Shown here in pieces: positions 12,609-22,691 of a stretch of DNA of 64,000 bases; position 1 is the first letter of the stretch, and each line of letters starts with the position of its first letter. A model generated the notes under the pieces. That model saw only the letters and a program-made list of their open reading frames with translations, was not told where the DNA came from and did no database searches. The position numbers and the translations under genes are program-made. The DNA is taken from the NCBI GenBank assembly GCA_964017145.1, contig OZ024848.1, positions 1,314,501 through 1,378,500 on the forward strand, in the 5' to 3' direction. The stretch comes from Agrocybe praecox (lineage: Eukaryota > Basidiomycota > Agaricomycetes > Agaricales > Agrocybaceae).

Positions 12609-13917
12609 TGGCACCCTCAAAATCGAAGCCTAAAATTCCGGATATCCCATGGAGTGCCAATAATGATGAGCTTGTCTGGGCTTTCATAACCCAGTGTGAA
12701 GAACCGAAGAATTATAAGGTTCTTTTTTAAAAAAAAGACACGGCAGAGGTATGTATATCTTATAATACCTATTGTAATGGTGTAGCTTACTTTTTCGATC
12801 CGAAGAACACAACTGGAGACACCCGGACAGAGGTCTTCAAGTGCATGGCCCAAATAATCCTACCCAACATATATCCTCTTGATCCAACTATTGTCGCAAA
12901 CAGGCTAAAGGGAAAACTAGAAAAGTAAGTTTTCTGTCTTCTTTGGCCTCTATTAATTGCTTACCTTCGTTTAGTTTGACCAAAACATACCGTAAACATG
13001 CAGCTCGCCTCCGTCGAACTGGAGAAGGTCTTGGTGATGAGGAGAGTAATGGGTTACAAGATAATGAGGAGCATATGAATTTTCGCATCTCTGGTGAAGG
13101 ACCTGATGATGCAACACCCCCGGATGCCTTGAACCTTTGGGGTACGCTTTCCTCCTCCTCATTTTCGGCGCTTTTTTGATGTTTCCATTAGAACAAATTG
13201 AGAAGGATTTCAAGTTCTTTCCTCGTCTTCACAGGATCTTTGCTACATGTCCTGATGTGACCCCTATTGTTATCAGTACTGCTCTTGGCCCTCAAGGCCG
13301 GAAGACAATTTGGTATCAGTCGCAAGAAGGGGTTGCACCATCTCAGTCGGTTGCTGGTGTTCCACTGCATGCTGTTAGTGCCAGTGTGCTTCCTACCACC
13401 ACCACTCCCATTACTCCAGGCCCACATAACACCCCTGCTTCTTCGTCGCGTGACTTTGGCAGTGATGTCACTGCCACAATAATCAATGAAACACCACCGG
13501 TTCTCTTGTCATCGTCTCCTGATCTCTTGACCTTGCAGCAAGTCAAGCGTCCACCCAAGACCTCTGTTGTATCACAGGAGGCTATCAAAAAGGCTCGTTC
13601 TTTTATTGAAAAGGTACCGCAAAAGCGAACCCTTTTAGATACATTGGTTGAAATTCAAGAGTGCGTAATCATTTTTTCAAGATTATTATCATTTCTTATA
13701 CTCTATTAGAAAAAACAATAAAGCATGGACTGAAGAAGCCCACGAAAAGCTTCTTCTGCAAAAGCGAGCTCATTTACTCCAGGAATTTAAGCTAGGACTT
13801 TTAACCAAAGAAGAATATCATGAACAAGTTGAAGAACTTGTAGGTCGGCCATCCAAGCGCCAGGATAAACGTCAAATTTCGCCTGATTGGGACTCTGATT
13901 TTTATAAAGAACAATAA
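12609..13917 (+). pseudogene. Harbinger Myb/SANT-like DNA-binding protein
   Basis: Exon 1 (12609-about 12749) gives MAPSKSKPKIPDIPWSANND, ELVWAFITQCEE and KNYKVLF, the Myb/SANT-like helix start. A TAA follows at a long A run (about 12729), probably a homopolymer shift. Later exons give FDPKNTTGDTRTEVF, then TYRKHAARLRRTGEGLGD (about 12980-13030), DDATPPDALNLW, then from about 13192 IEKDFKFFPRLHRIFA and GPQGRKTIWYQ, a Thr/Pro/Ser linker, and a final exon ending SDFYKEQ at 13917. In PIF/Harbinger elements this protein helps bring the transposase to the TIRs and into the nucleus. Apart from the A-run lesion the exon order is complete. Confidence 0.75.
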
Positions 13918-13940
13918 AGATATATAGTTGTAATTTTACT

Positions 13941-15244
13941 TTACATTCCTTTAAATGCTAATAGTTCTGCAACTAATTCCTTTTGTTTGGCCTTGACATC
14001 ATCATTAGTAACCAAAGGTACATGGGCTTCACCTCTATCCTGAAATTCTTCATCTCGAGTGTGTTCTGATAGGAACTGTGTAGCGGATGCTGCACCTTCT
14101 ACATCAATAATAAGATTATGAAGGATAATAGCAATCGTGATCCATCAACAGGCATCATGATGATCCTGATTTGAATTGATGCTTACACGCAAGCCATGAA
14201 GACATTGAAATTGTCCTTTAAGAGCACCCATACAGTGTTCAGATCGAACACGAAGATGAGCGACAATTTTATCGAATAAAGTATTTGCTGGATCATCGGA
14301 TGCTGGTTTCTTGTGGACAGGAATGGTATGGGAGTTGACAGCATATGCAGAATCTGCCCAAGCAAATTCTTCACCCTTGAAAAACCAATTGGGGTGTAAG
14401 GAAGCAGTTGTGTGAAGGAATGCAGTTGCATCATGAGCCGAGCCTGTCATCCTATATGAATAATCACAAATTTGAAGGTTTGATGGTGTATTGCCAATCT
14501 ATAAGACATATTAGAACTAGTAGAGCAATAAAGAGTAAAATTTACCTGTGCATTAAGCCCATAGTTCCCCTTTCTTGTATAATAAGCATCACCATGAAGC
14601 CCTGGTTTTTTGTACAAGACGACAATTGTTCCGTCATACATAATCCATCCTTCATGCCACTTCCCTTTAAAACCAAGGTTCTTATCCATCCATCTCTTCT
14701 CCACCTCTTTCTCTGCGGAGGTCAACCTCCTAACAAACAGGTCATGCAAGGATTCAATTGCATCAAAGCAACGATCAGTGCAGTTTTCAACTGATCCCTC
14801 AGAGCATCCAGCTTGGCGAGCAATATCCTTCACTGAAGCCCTATTTCCATATCTACCCATGCGAAATAAGGTAACCATAAGTTGTGTTTCCACTGAGACC
14901 TGCACGTTATTGGAGTTATTGGAGAAAACAGGATGATCTTCTATCAGTGTCAGGATGGTCTGGAATATGGTGGGTGTTACTCGGAGCATATTGGTGAAGC
15001 GGTGATGGGTTGAAGGATTTTGAGCATAGTCCCATGCAACTCCCATGCTTGGAACCTTCGGAACTCTTGTACGTCCGTTTGGATATCGAGTTAAGAGGAT
15101 GGAAAGGAGGGAATTGATGTCAATGTCATTTTGTTGCCGTGTTTGTTCGATGGAAAGCAGTTGGATGGGAGAAAGAACCTCTCGCATAAGCATAGATATC
15201 AGATATTGATTGATATAGTCCTGATGAACAGAAGTGGAGGGCAT
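13941..15244 (-). pseudogene. PIF/Harbinger transposase (DDE_Tnp_4 type), one internal stop
   Basis: Start MPSTSVHQDY at 15244. An N-terminal helix-turn-helix-like part includes MVTLFRMGRYGNRASVKDIA and GCSEGSVENC (about residues 160-190). The DDE core reads WIMYDGTIVVLYKKPGLHG (first Asp), then after an intron at about 14550-14500 MTGSAHDATAF (second Asp), and RSEHCMGALKG (Glu). After a further intron near 14170 the reading gives DAC, stop, WITIAIILHNLIIDVEG, and ends at 13941. The stop at 14145-14147 is TGA where the family has Arg in the CRWIT helix, so CGA to TGA is likely. The enzyme would cut at the AGGGA ends to give 3 bp duplications, as observed here. Confidence 0.85.
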
Positions 15245-17686
15245 TATGGCTGATTTCGACAGATATGACGAGGATTCAACAGTACAAGCTTTGTGACACA
15301 GCGGACATTGAAAATGTATTATATAACCTAACCCAAATGCGGAGATGCGAGATGCGATTGCGAATGCAGCCAACTTTGAACATCCCTAATCCTCGGCTCC
15401 ACAACTGCCGTTTAAGGTAACTGCACATATCCGAGGGTCTTAAGACCATGTGTAAGCATTCCTAGGAACATTGACAGTAGTTTACATGTACTTTCATATG
15501 GTGGGAACTTTCCATTTCCATAATAGGTAGATGTGGACGTGTTGCGCACTGCATAATTAATAAGTGGCTATAGCGCCTTTAAGCTTATTATTAGCAGGCT
15601 CTAGCTTACATTCCTGATGGTTGAATATTATCCTAGGAGCCTTCGATCCTGCTGCATCGCTGTTAAAGCATTCCATGCATTTCCGAGGAACTACTATAAC
15701 TAACTCTAGCATTTGTAAGGTTCGTTCTAGGGTTCGTAGAATGGTTTCCCCTAGCCAAACATGTAGCTATCCTCACTCTGTACTTATGTAGACTTAATAA
15801 TAAACGTGTTTATTATGCCGAAAATTAAGTAGGATAGATACTTGGTTAAAGTTCAGTCACAGCTAAACACCGGTCGTATCAGCACGGCAGTTTTCCTCAC
15901 TAAAAGGAACCTGAAGCTTGACGCCTGTGACCCACTTCTTTAAGCAGTTTTTGATCTAAAATATAATACCTGAATTAGTGTAAGCTCATTATAAATAAAA
16001 TTACTTACACATGTTACAACAAGGACGATAACTGGTGCCGGAATTTTTTGCTTCGCCATCATGATGTTGTAAGCATTTAGGTCAGACTTTGCTTTTCCCA
16101 TACAAAACCACTGCTGACGAATAGCCTCCCCAATGACGGGGTTGCCATAGGGGCATAAAGTATCAACCTCTCGATTCTGTCAAATATAATGATATAAAAC
16201 AACAAAAAAAACAAAAAAACAAAAACAAAAAAGACACACTTCAAAGTTAATACCTCCAAATCTGAATCTCCCCTTTTCCAGCAGCCAAGCGACATAGCCT
16301 GCACAGTCCTGAGCCTTTGAAAACTCCCCTGGAAGACCATAATGCCCTGTGATAAGGTTTTGAACATGATTGGCTAAAGTATTTGTCAGACTGCCTCTGT
16401 CATAAATTGCCTAATGATAAATATCCAGATTTAACGAAATACATGCACGCCGGTTCAGCATAGAACTCACATAGGTGATTAAGCTATCAATGGCATCCTG
16501 GTCCTTATTTTGAATGAGATCTTGCAGAATCTTTTTGAGAATAGGTGTTGACACTGCTTGTTTGAGAAGGTCCATGTTAAACCTAGCTCTTTCTGCTGGA
16601 CCTTTAGGAGGATATGGCGTATCTGATTTAAGTATCATAAGAAAATGAATAAGCGTAAAGAAGTGTGGATGATACCTAGTGCAGCTTGTTGTCGAAAGTG
16701 TTTTTTGGCCATTATAGCCAAGGGTAAAGCAGTATCGTTGAAGTCTTCTCTCTTGATTTTTCCAAACTTTCGGCTACCAGACCTTTTTTTTCTAGAAGAA
16801 ATATTTTGGCTGCCCTTATCAGCAGAGGACTGTGTAAAAATCTACAGAATACAAAAGAGTAAGTTATATATAATAGTAAAAGAAATATAAGAAACCAAAC
16901 CCCATTTGAAGCGAACATTGCTTCATAACCTTGACTAAGTTGTGCTTCTTCATCATCTTCTTCTTGGTCTTGGTCTTCATTGTCTTCTTCTTGACCATCC
17001 TCTGACACATCAGACCTATCATTACCTTTGCTTGGTGAGTCTTCTTCGGGCTCTTCTGGATGCAAAAGATCGTCATCCTGGTCACCACCAAGAGAGTCTG
17101 CCAGGTTGGCTTCATCCTGATCAAAAACACGTGGGCGCTTAGCTCTGAGGCCAACTGAAGGTCGAGACTTAGGACTGTCATCCTCATCTTCCGATGATTC
17201 AGCTGAGGATTCATTATCCCTAGCATCTTGATTTCTCTTGCATATGCCTATTAAAAGCAAGCATTGAAATTTAGAATTGAGAAAGAAAAAGAAAACACAC
17301 CTTTCACTTTAAGTTCCTCTGCAGCTTTCTTGCTCTGCTTTTTTTGTTCCATTAAATTATTGAATGCTTTTGCCATGGCAGGAGTAAAGTCAGGACTGGC
17401 TTTATTTCCAGAGCGTGTCTTTCCAGGGGTCTTGCGGGGGCCTTTTTCAGATGTCGATTTTTTGGGCTTTGCTTGTTTCTGTGCATTGGGCATCCTGGAG
17501 ACGTAATGAAATAATGAAATAATGAAATAAGACAAGAAGGTTGTGGTAGTAGGCAAAAGCAAACACAGAACATGAAACAGGAGAATGAAAATTGGCTATG
17601 TCAAACACAGAACAAAGTGTCAAACATGGAACAAACTTTGTTAAACAAAAGCTAGGAAATACGACTACTACTCTAAGTAAGATTCA

Positions 17687-18376
17687 TTAATGAATAAAGT
17701 CTATGTTGTGACCCCAGCCATTATAATTATTTATCCAATCCTGAGCACTTTTGTCTGTGTGAAAGACAAAGGATGCTCATTTTCCATCAAAATCCATATT
17801 AAAATGACTGATATAATTGGAAGGAAAAGCGGCAAAGTCACCATTTCTTGCCACCATAGCAAGGCCAATTTTATGAAAGGCAATATCTCCTCCAAGGCAG
17901 TCTGAAGCAACTAATACACCACATACCCGCCAATTCTTATAGTCTCGATGGAAGGTAGTAGAGCAGTTGAGGTTTAATACAACGCTGCTAAAGGTCTCCA
18001 TTGGTGAAATTTCATAGTCTGGAAGAAGATCAATGTATTTTGACAATTCTGTCACGATTTCAGGAAGAATAGTCTCCATCTGTTAAATTTTACAATTATG
18101 AATTTAGCAGAAAATTGAATAAAGAACTTACCGTATTTTTGGTCCAACCAAATACATTCCTAAACATATCCTTGAAGAGAAGATATTCCTCCATGTTGTC
18201 AATGGTCTCTTTGGAGTAATGAGGAATTAATTGAGAAAAAGCTTGTTGATGCTGAGCTTTTTTCTTCTTGAGATGATAAGAAGAAACATTTGCTGGAGAA
18301 CCGGTTCCCTATAAAGAATATTGTAAGAGAAGAAGGAAAAGTAGAAAGAAAGAAAAACAATACCTTGGTTGCAAAT
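17687..18376 (-). pseudogene. 2-oxoglutarate/Fe(II) dioxygenase-like protein (possibly Tet/JBP-like), 5' end in gap
   Basis: Exons on the minus strand: ICNQ at the gap edge (18376), then GTGSPANVSSYHLKKKK (about 18309-18132, ending FGWTKNT before GTAAG), then METILPEIV (18079) onward. The third exon has NCSTTFHRDYKNW, an HxD iron-binding pair, then GGDIAFHKIGL and GDFAAFPSNYISHFNMDF, supplying the distal His. In the family an Arg-x-Ser follows for 2-oxoglutarate; here the codon is TGA (17777-17779) before ASFVFHTDK, and the frame then runs to TAA at 17687. The loss of this Arg makes the present copy inactive. Assignment to the DNA-modifying Tet/JBP branch rather than another 2OG branch is inference. 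It lies about 190 bp upstream of the DUF6532-like gene, same strand. Confidence 0.55.
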
Positions 18377-18576
18377 NNNNNNNNNNNNNNNNNNNNNNNN
18401 NNNNNNNNNNNNNNNNNNNNNNNNNNNNNNNNNNNNNNNNNNNNNNNNNNNNNNNNNNNNNNNNNNNNNNNNNNNNNNNNNNNNNNNNNNNNNNNNNNNN
18501 NNNNNNNNNNNNNNNNNNNNNNNNNNNNNNNNNNNNNNNNNNNNNNNNNNNNNNNNNNNNNNNNNNNNNNNNNNNN
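18377..18576. other. Assembly gap, 200 N
   Basis: Exactly 200 Ns, likely a scaffold gap of conventional size. Coding sequence of the dioxygenase enters it from one side and a dispersed repeat (18577 onward) leaves on the other. Confidence 0.99.
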
Positions 18577-18972
18577 GGCAAAAAAGCGCCCACAACACAA
18601 GAAATCAGACAATGTAACCTTTTAGGAAATTAATCATATGACATATTCCACAGCCACACATTTGATAAGATATGATAAGATAATTATTATCTAGATAAGA
18701 TTCATTAGCATAGCCACAATCAAGATAAGATATTTAATAACATAGCCACAGGTTAGATAAGATATTAAAAACATAGCATAGCCACACATCAGATTAGATA
18801 TGGTTACATTGTCACACTTTTTCTAAAAATGTTTTATTTTAAATAGTAAAATGTTTTAAAAGATGTGAAAATGTTTTGAAATGTAAAACATTTTTGAAAG
18901 GCAGAAATGTTTTGAAAGAAATGTTTTGATAAGAATGTTTCTAAGAAACATTATTATAGGACCTCTTGGGTC
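18577..18972. repeat. Dispersed repeat with GATAAGAT / AGCCACA units (copy 1)
   Basis: Matches 60010-60570 closely, including ACCTTTTAGGAAATTAATC and the irregular series of TAGATAAGAT plus CATAGCCACA units. It then becomes a run of ATGTTTT/AAAACAT words. No coding capacity. Its other edge is hidden in the N gap. Confidence 0.75.
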
Positions 18973-19001
18973 TATTATGCGACAGAGATTAACTTGGGTT
19001 A

Positions 19002-19581
19002 GAGGCCATTAAATGGCAATACGAGTCTTTTACTTTTACTTTCTTAACATTATGTGAATATTGTCTGACTGTCAGTATGCCCTTCCACTTCACCCAGTAA
19101 CTGTATGTCTTTCTACAAAATTTTGCATGCTACACTGTTTTTGGGTTGGCAGCAGAGTTCCCTATTTTGGTGGCCAAGTGTCTTTTTACAAAATGTTGCA
19201 TCCTACACTGTTTTTAGGTTGGCAGCAGAGTTCTCTACTTTGGGCCTTGGCAGCCAAGTTCGGGAACTTTGCTGTCAACATACCAAACTTTTACTGAGAA
19301 TGTGGGGAACTCTGCTGCCAATATAGGGAACTTGGCCACCAACATACCCAAACTTGGCCACCAACCCGAAAACAGTGTAGCATGCAACATTTTGTAGAAA
19401 GACACTTGACCACCAAAATAGGGAACTCTGCTGCCAACTCAAAAACAGTGTAGCATGCAAAATTTTGTAGAAAGACATACAGTTACTGTGTGAAGTGGAA
19501 GGGCATACTGACAGTCAGACAATATTCACATAATGTTAAGAAAGTAAAAGTAAAAGACTCGTATTGCCATTTAATGGCCTC
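19002..19581. mobile_element. Foldback (snapback) MITE, 580 bp
   Basis: The two halves are inverted copies of about 250 bp. The outer ends read GAGGCCATTAAATGGCAATA. TA flanks both sides (19000-19001, 19582-19583), consistent with a Tc1/mariner-type TA duplication. Each arm also holds an internal direct duplication of about 85 bp (TTTCTACAAAATTTTGCATG words). No protein is encoded. Its TIR does not resemble the Tc1 element at 61265-62871, so that transposase is not an obvious partner. Confidence 0.85.
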
Positions 19582-19736
19582 TAAAACCAGTTTGCATATG
19601 TGAAAGCTCACATTCACCACAACCATTAGTGCAGGGAACATTGCCAACAGTGTAGGGAACACCAGATATCTAATTCTAAGTTCAATACTTTACTAACCTG
19701 CCACCCACCCACCCTGTTTATTTTGAAATATATTTA

Positions 19737-21548
19737 TCACACCTTTTGATAAAATACATACAACATTTTCTTTGATTTGTATTTTGCAAGCCATCTCAAA
19801 TTGGACAACAATGTTATTTGTTTTTCCTCTACAAACATTGATTTTGTAATCATTCCATCATGGAACCAAACAACTCCTGATCTGTCTATATATTGTGAAA
19901 CAAAGTGAGCATTTCCAGCATAAACAATGCCACACAATCTATATGTCCCAATAGTACCATCATTTTGTGTAAGTTTTATTTCAGCTTCAAGCTCAATGCC
20001 AGACTTATAAACCATAAACCCCAACAATTTTGGAAGTAGTGCAATCTCAAACTTTCTTTGCAGCTTAGAGTCTATGCTGTCATTAAAGCAAGTTGGGCAT
20101 CTGCTGTTTGATTTTTTACCATTATTTAAAAAGTATTGTATAGCATCTGATATTTTTTTCCCATTGTATATATGTCTGTTATTTATTGATTGTTGAAATG
20201 ATGTAACAGTGCTCAATATTAAATAGTCTCTTGTTCGATAATCACATGCAGGACATGCATAATATATGTTTCCATGACTTTTGTTGCCCAGCAAGTGATC
20301 AATAAGCCTATCAAGATAACAGTCTTTGTTTCCATAAGGAAAAGACAAAGGGTCCAACACATGCAAAGATCTTCTTACATTGTCTCTTGCTTGTTTCAGA
20401 GATTTTTCCTTTTTATACACACGTACAAAGTCAGAACATAGCATAGACATGTATTCACTATAGGAACCAAGTTCTGCAGTCCATTCTCGTCTGTTATAGG
20501 CCCAAACATTATACAATATAGAGAACACAGAATCATATGCACAGCTAAAATCAACACTGTTCCAAATAGAACCAAGTGGTGCATTTTCAACAGCATGCTG
20601 AGCACTGTTGTGTCTTCTCTTTTTACTAACATCTGTGGTCTGTGCATCATTATCTGGTCTAGGATGTAGTTTAGTCTTCTTGCTATTCTCCTTGCCTTCC
20701 GCTATTACCCCATCTTTGGTAGTATATGCGCTTAAATCCTCATTCCAAAGTAAATCAGCTGGATGTGTCTGAGGCTTTAGCTTTTCTTCATTTGCCTTCC
20801 ATCTCAAGGCTGGATGCCAGTCATCAGTTTCACACTCTCCTTTTCTCCATTTTAGATATGCTTGAATTATAACATTACGAAGAGTACTATCTATACCCCC
20901 AGGCAACTTTTTCATGTATCTAAGTTCTGTTATATGGTTCAACATCTCTAATTCTCTAAATTCTTGCCTGAGGTGACCAGATATACCCTTGGTTATTTTG
21001 TTCTTTGAAAATCCTTGAAGAATGAGTGTTCCAGCAGCGCTAGAGCTTCTGGAAAGACATGTGTAATATGATTGAGGGGATTTGCAGTGTGTTAAATCAA
21101 CTACATTGAATTTTCTGGTTTTACCTTGACAAGAGTAGTCTGTCATAGCAAAATTTGGTAGTACAACAACCTGCTGTCTTTGAATTGTGATACTTCTGTT
21201 GTCAGGCAAAAAGCACTGTACTGTATTAGTTGCTTTTGCAAGAGGAACAATATTGTCAGGCAAGCCTGGAAATGATACTGTTTTAAGAGGATCACATAAT
21301 TCAACAAACAAGGTATCCAAGTGTTCTTTGCCTTCTACTCCAATTCTGCTATCTCATCCTCTGACAATAGCCTCTTGACCCTTTGTAATGCATAATTCTG
21401 TGGCATCATTGTGTCTAATTATAACAGGCATTCCTAAACACAATGAGAGCTTAGCAGGAATGTGATCACTAGAAGAAGGATCAGATTCCCATAGTAATTG
21501 CTTGCCCCTATTTCCAAGTTTAATGTTATGTTTTCTTGGCCTTCCACG
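19737..21548 (-). pseudogene. Helitron helicase C-terminus fused to a USP-like cysteine-peptidase domain
   Basis: The first half (to about 20860) is the PIF1/Helitron C-terminal helicase lobe: LFVELCDPLKTVSFPGLPDN, VVVLPNFAMTDYSCQGKT (motif with the TDYxxQGxT signature), then CLSRSSSAAGTLILQGF. After a low-complexity linker (about 20750-20600) comes GSIWNSVDFSCAYDSVFSIL, a Cys-box-like motif, then two CxxC pairs (YACPACDY; SRCPTCFN) and near the end CGIVYAGNAHFVSQYIDRSG followed by VVWFHDG. Cys ... His ... Asp in this order, with paired cysteines between, is the layout of ubiquitin-specific-protease folds. This is inference from motif order, not a confirmed hit. A TGA at 21354-21356 lies between the two helicase parts. 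Confidence 0.6.
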
Positions 21549-22679
21549 TCATTTGACCCCGTCCATAGATTCTGTATCATGGCCAATTCTGTCTTCAGAA
21601 AAGAAATTTGTCAGCTGTTGGCCCGTGTCATCTGCAAACCTTTGATGTCCTAGCTCATTGATCCTGTCTTTTTGAGCATTATATGCAGTTATAATAGATA
21701 CATTTCTGAACTGTTTGTCAGTTAGCTGTGGACCATCTTTTTTTCTACGATTCACAATTCTTGTATTCAAAAACTGAATATCTGCTGGAGTGCAACATGC
21801 ATATCTCATATTCTCCAGAGAAGTACAAAGTTGTGCATCCTCCTTTGATTGACTTCTCTGTCTCATGTTCTGTTTCAGAATTACAACTGTTGTGATCTGT
21901 TGCCATAATATTTTTCCAATAATAGCTTCTTGAACAGGTATAGACATTCCAGATGCTCTGACTGTAGATATATTACCATATAAGTATGGTCCACTTATGG
22001 GTGAAAGCTGGGCAAAATCACCTGCAAAAATTATGTTCATACCCCCAAATGGAACATCGTGTACATTCTTTATGTCTGCAAGCCTAGAACTAATAGCATA
22101 TAATTCACGACAGTTTATCATAGAGACTTCATCAATAAAAATATACTCTACTCTAGCAAGTTTAGCCCTCAGATCATTTATTGTATTTTGACTAGCATTT
22201 GTCATACCAGCTTCTTTATTATTTCCAATTCTAATGCCTAACATAGAATGATAAGTTGATCCATTCAATAAAGCTGCTGCTGTGCCTGTGGGTGCAAGAA
22301 CCATGAAACAATGTGCTTCTCCTTTTTTCTCAAACATACTAATAAGAGCTTTAATTACTTGTGATTTTCCTGTTCCACCCATGCCACCAAGATGCATTCT
22401 TAGCTGTTCTTGATTCATAGCTCCAGCATGATTAGCAATAATATGAAATGCTCTAGATTGCTCTTTATTGAGATTAAATTCCTGCTCAACCTCTGATATA
22501 ATCTTATTAGTCTCTTCTTTTTTTGCTTTAAAATCATATTGAAGATAATCAGCATTTACAAGTCTGACTACTCCATGTTTTGCAGATGACTTAGTGTCAG
22601 AAGACTGAACTGTTTCTCCCATATTAATATTTTTTGCCCTTGTTAGTCGATCTTTTAGGTTTTTTATGGCAGTTTTCCA
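21549..22679 (-). pseudogene. Helitron PIF1-type helicase, N-terminal lobe
   Basis: Reads from WKTAIKNLKDRLTRAKNI at the copy B edge (22679) through EQSRAFHIIANHA, the Walker A motif LGGMGGTGKSQVIKAL (about 22395-22350), APTGTAAALLNGSTYHSMLG, the Walker B motif YIFIDEVSMI (about 22150-22120), FAGDFAQLSPI, LKQNMRQ and IITAYNAQKDRIN to the TGA at 21549. These are PIF1/RecD superfamily motifs I to IV in order. The helicase unwinds the displaced strand during rolling-circle transposition. The TGA at 21549 is followed by RGRPRKHN, so the chain originally continued. Confidence 0.85.
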
Positions 22680-22691
22680 TCAATTAGACGT

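Larger units (their letters stand above)
12375..15387. mobile_element. PIF/Harbinger DNA transposon, 3013 bp
   Basis: TIRs of about 86 bp (12375-12460 and 15302-15387) start AGGGAYGTTCAAAGTTGG. The 3 bp target duplication AAT sits at 12372-12374 and 15388-15390. The empty site is present in the paralogous element copy B at about 23361-23372, where the flanks join with a single AAT, so both boundaries are directly demonstrated. It holds the two genes usual for the superfamily, a Myb/SANT-like protein (+) and a DDE transposase (-), tail to tail with 23 bp between the stops. Confidence 0.93.
11353..15881 (+). mobile_element. LTR-like element copy A (about 1.5 kb net), interrupted by a Harbinger transposon
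   Basis: 11353-12374 plus 15391-15881 match, in inverted orientation, 22692-24501. Ends are TAAGGTGCTTGCTG and GTCGTATCA. Flanks are GCGC (11349-11352) and GCAC (15882-15885), a 4 bp target duplication with one mismatch. No coding capacity was seen. Read from the other strand it starts TGATACG and ends CACCTTA. A solo LTR or another non-coding element both remain possible. Compared with copy B it lacks about 170 bp near 15455 and two units of the 61 bp array. It lies in the DUF6532-like gene. Confidence 0.75.
10892..17493 (-). pseudogene. DUF6532-like nuclear protein gene, split by a 4.5 kb insertion
   Basis: About nine exons can be followed. Start MPNAQKQAKPKK at 17493 (basic, Lys/Pro/Ser-rich); an acidic exon about 17248-16902 (long Asp/Glu runs, nuclear-protein style); exons near 16843, 16633 and 16413 (GHYGLPGEFSKAQDCAGYVA); 16178-16009 (PYGNPVIGEAIRQQWF, PAPVIVLVVTC); 15953-15886 (KNCLKKWVTGVK); then the insertion 11353-15881; then YEHHTEAWNYFVTKSQ (about 11300-11205) and a Ser/Thr-rich last exon ending at 10892. 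The order of a basic/acidic leader, a YG.. helix and a P.P...LV helix before a charged end matches the basidiomycete DUF6532 family. The exons themselves look free of stops, so the insertion seems to be the only lesion. Biochemical function of the family is unknown to me. Confidence 0.6.
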
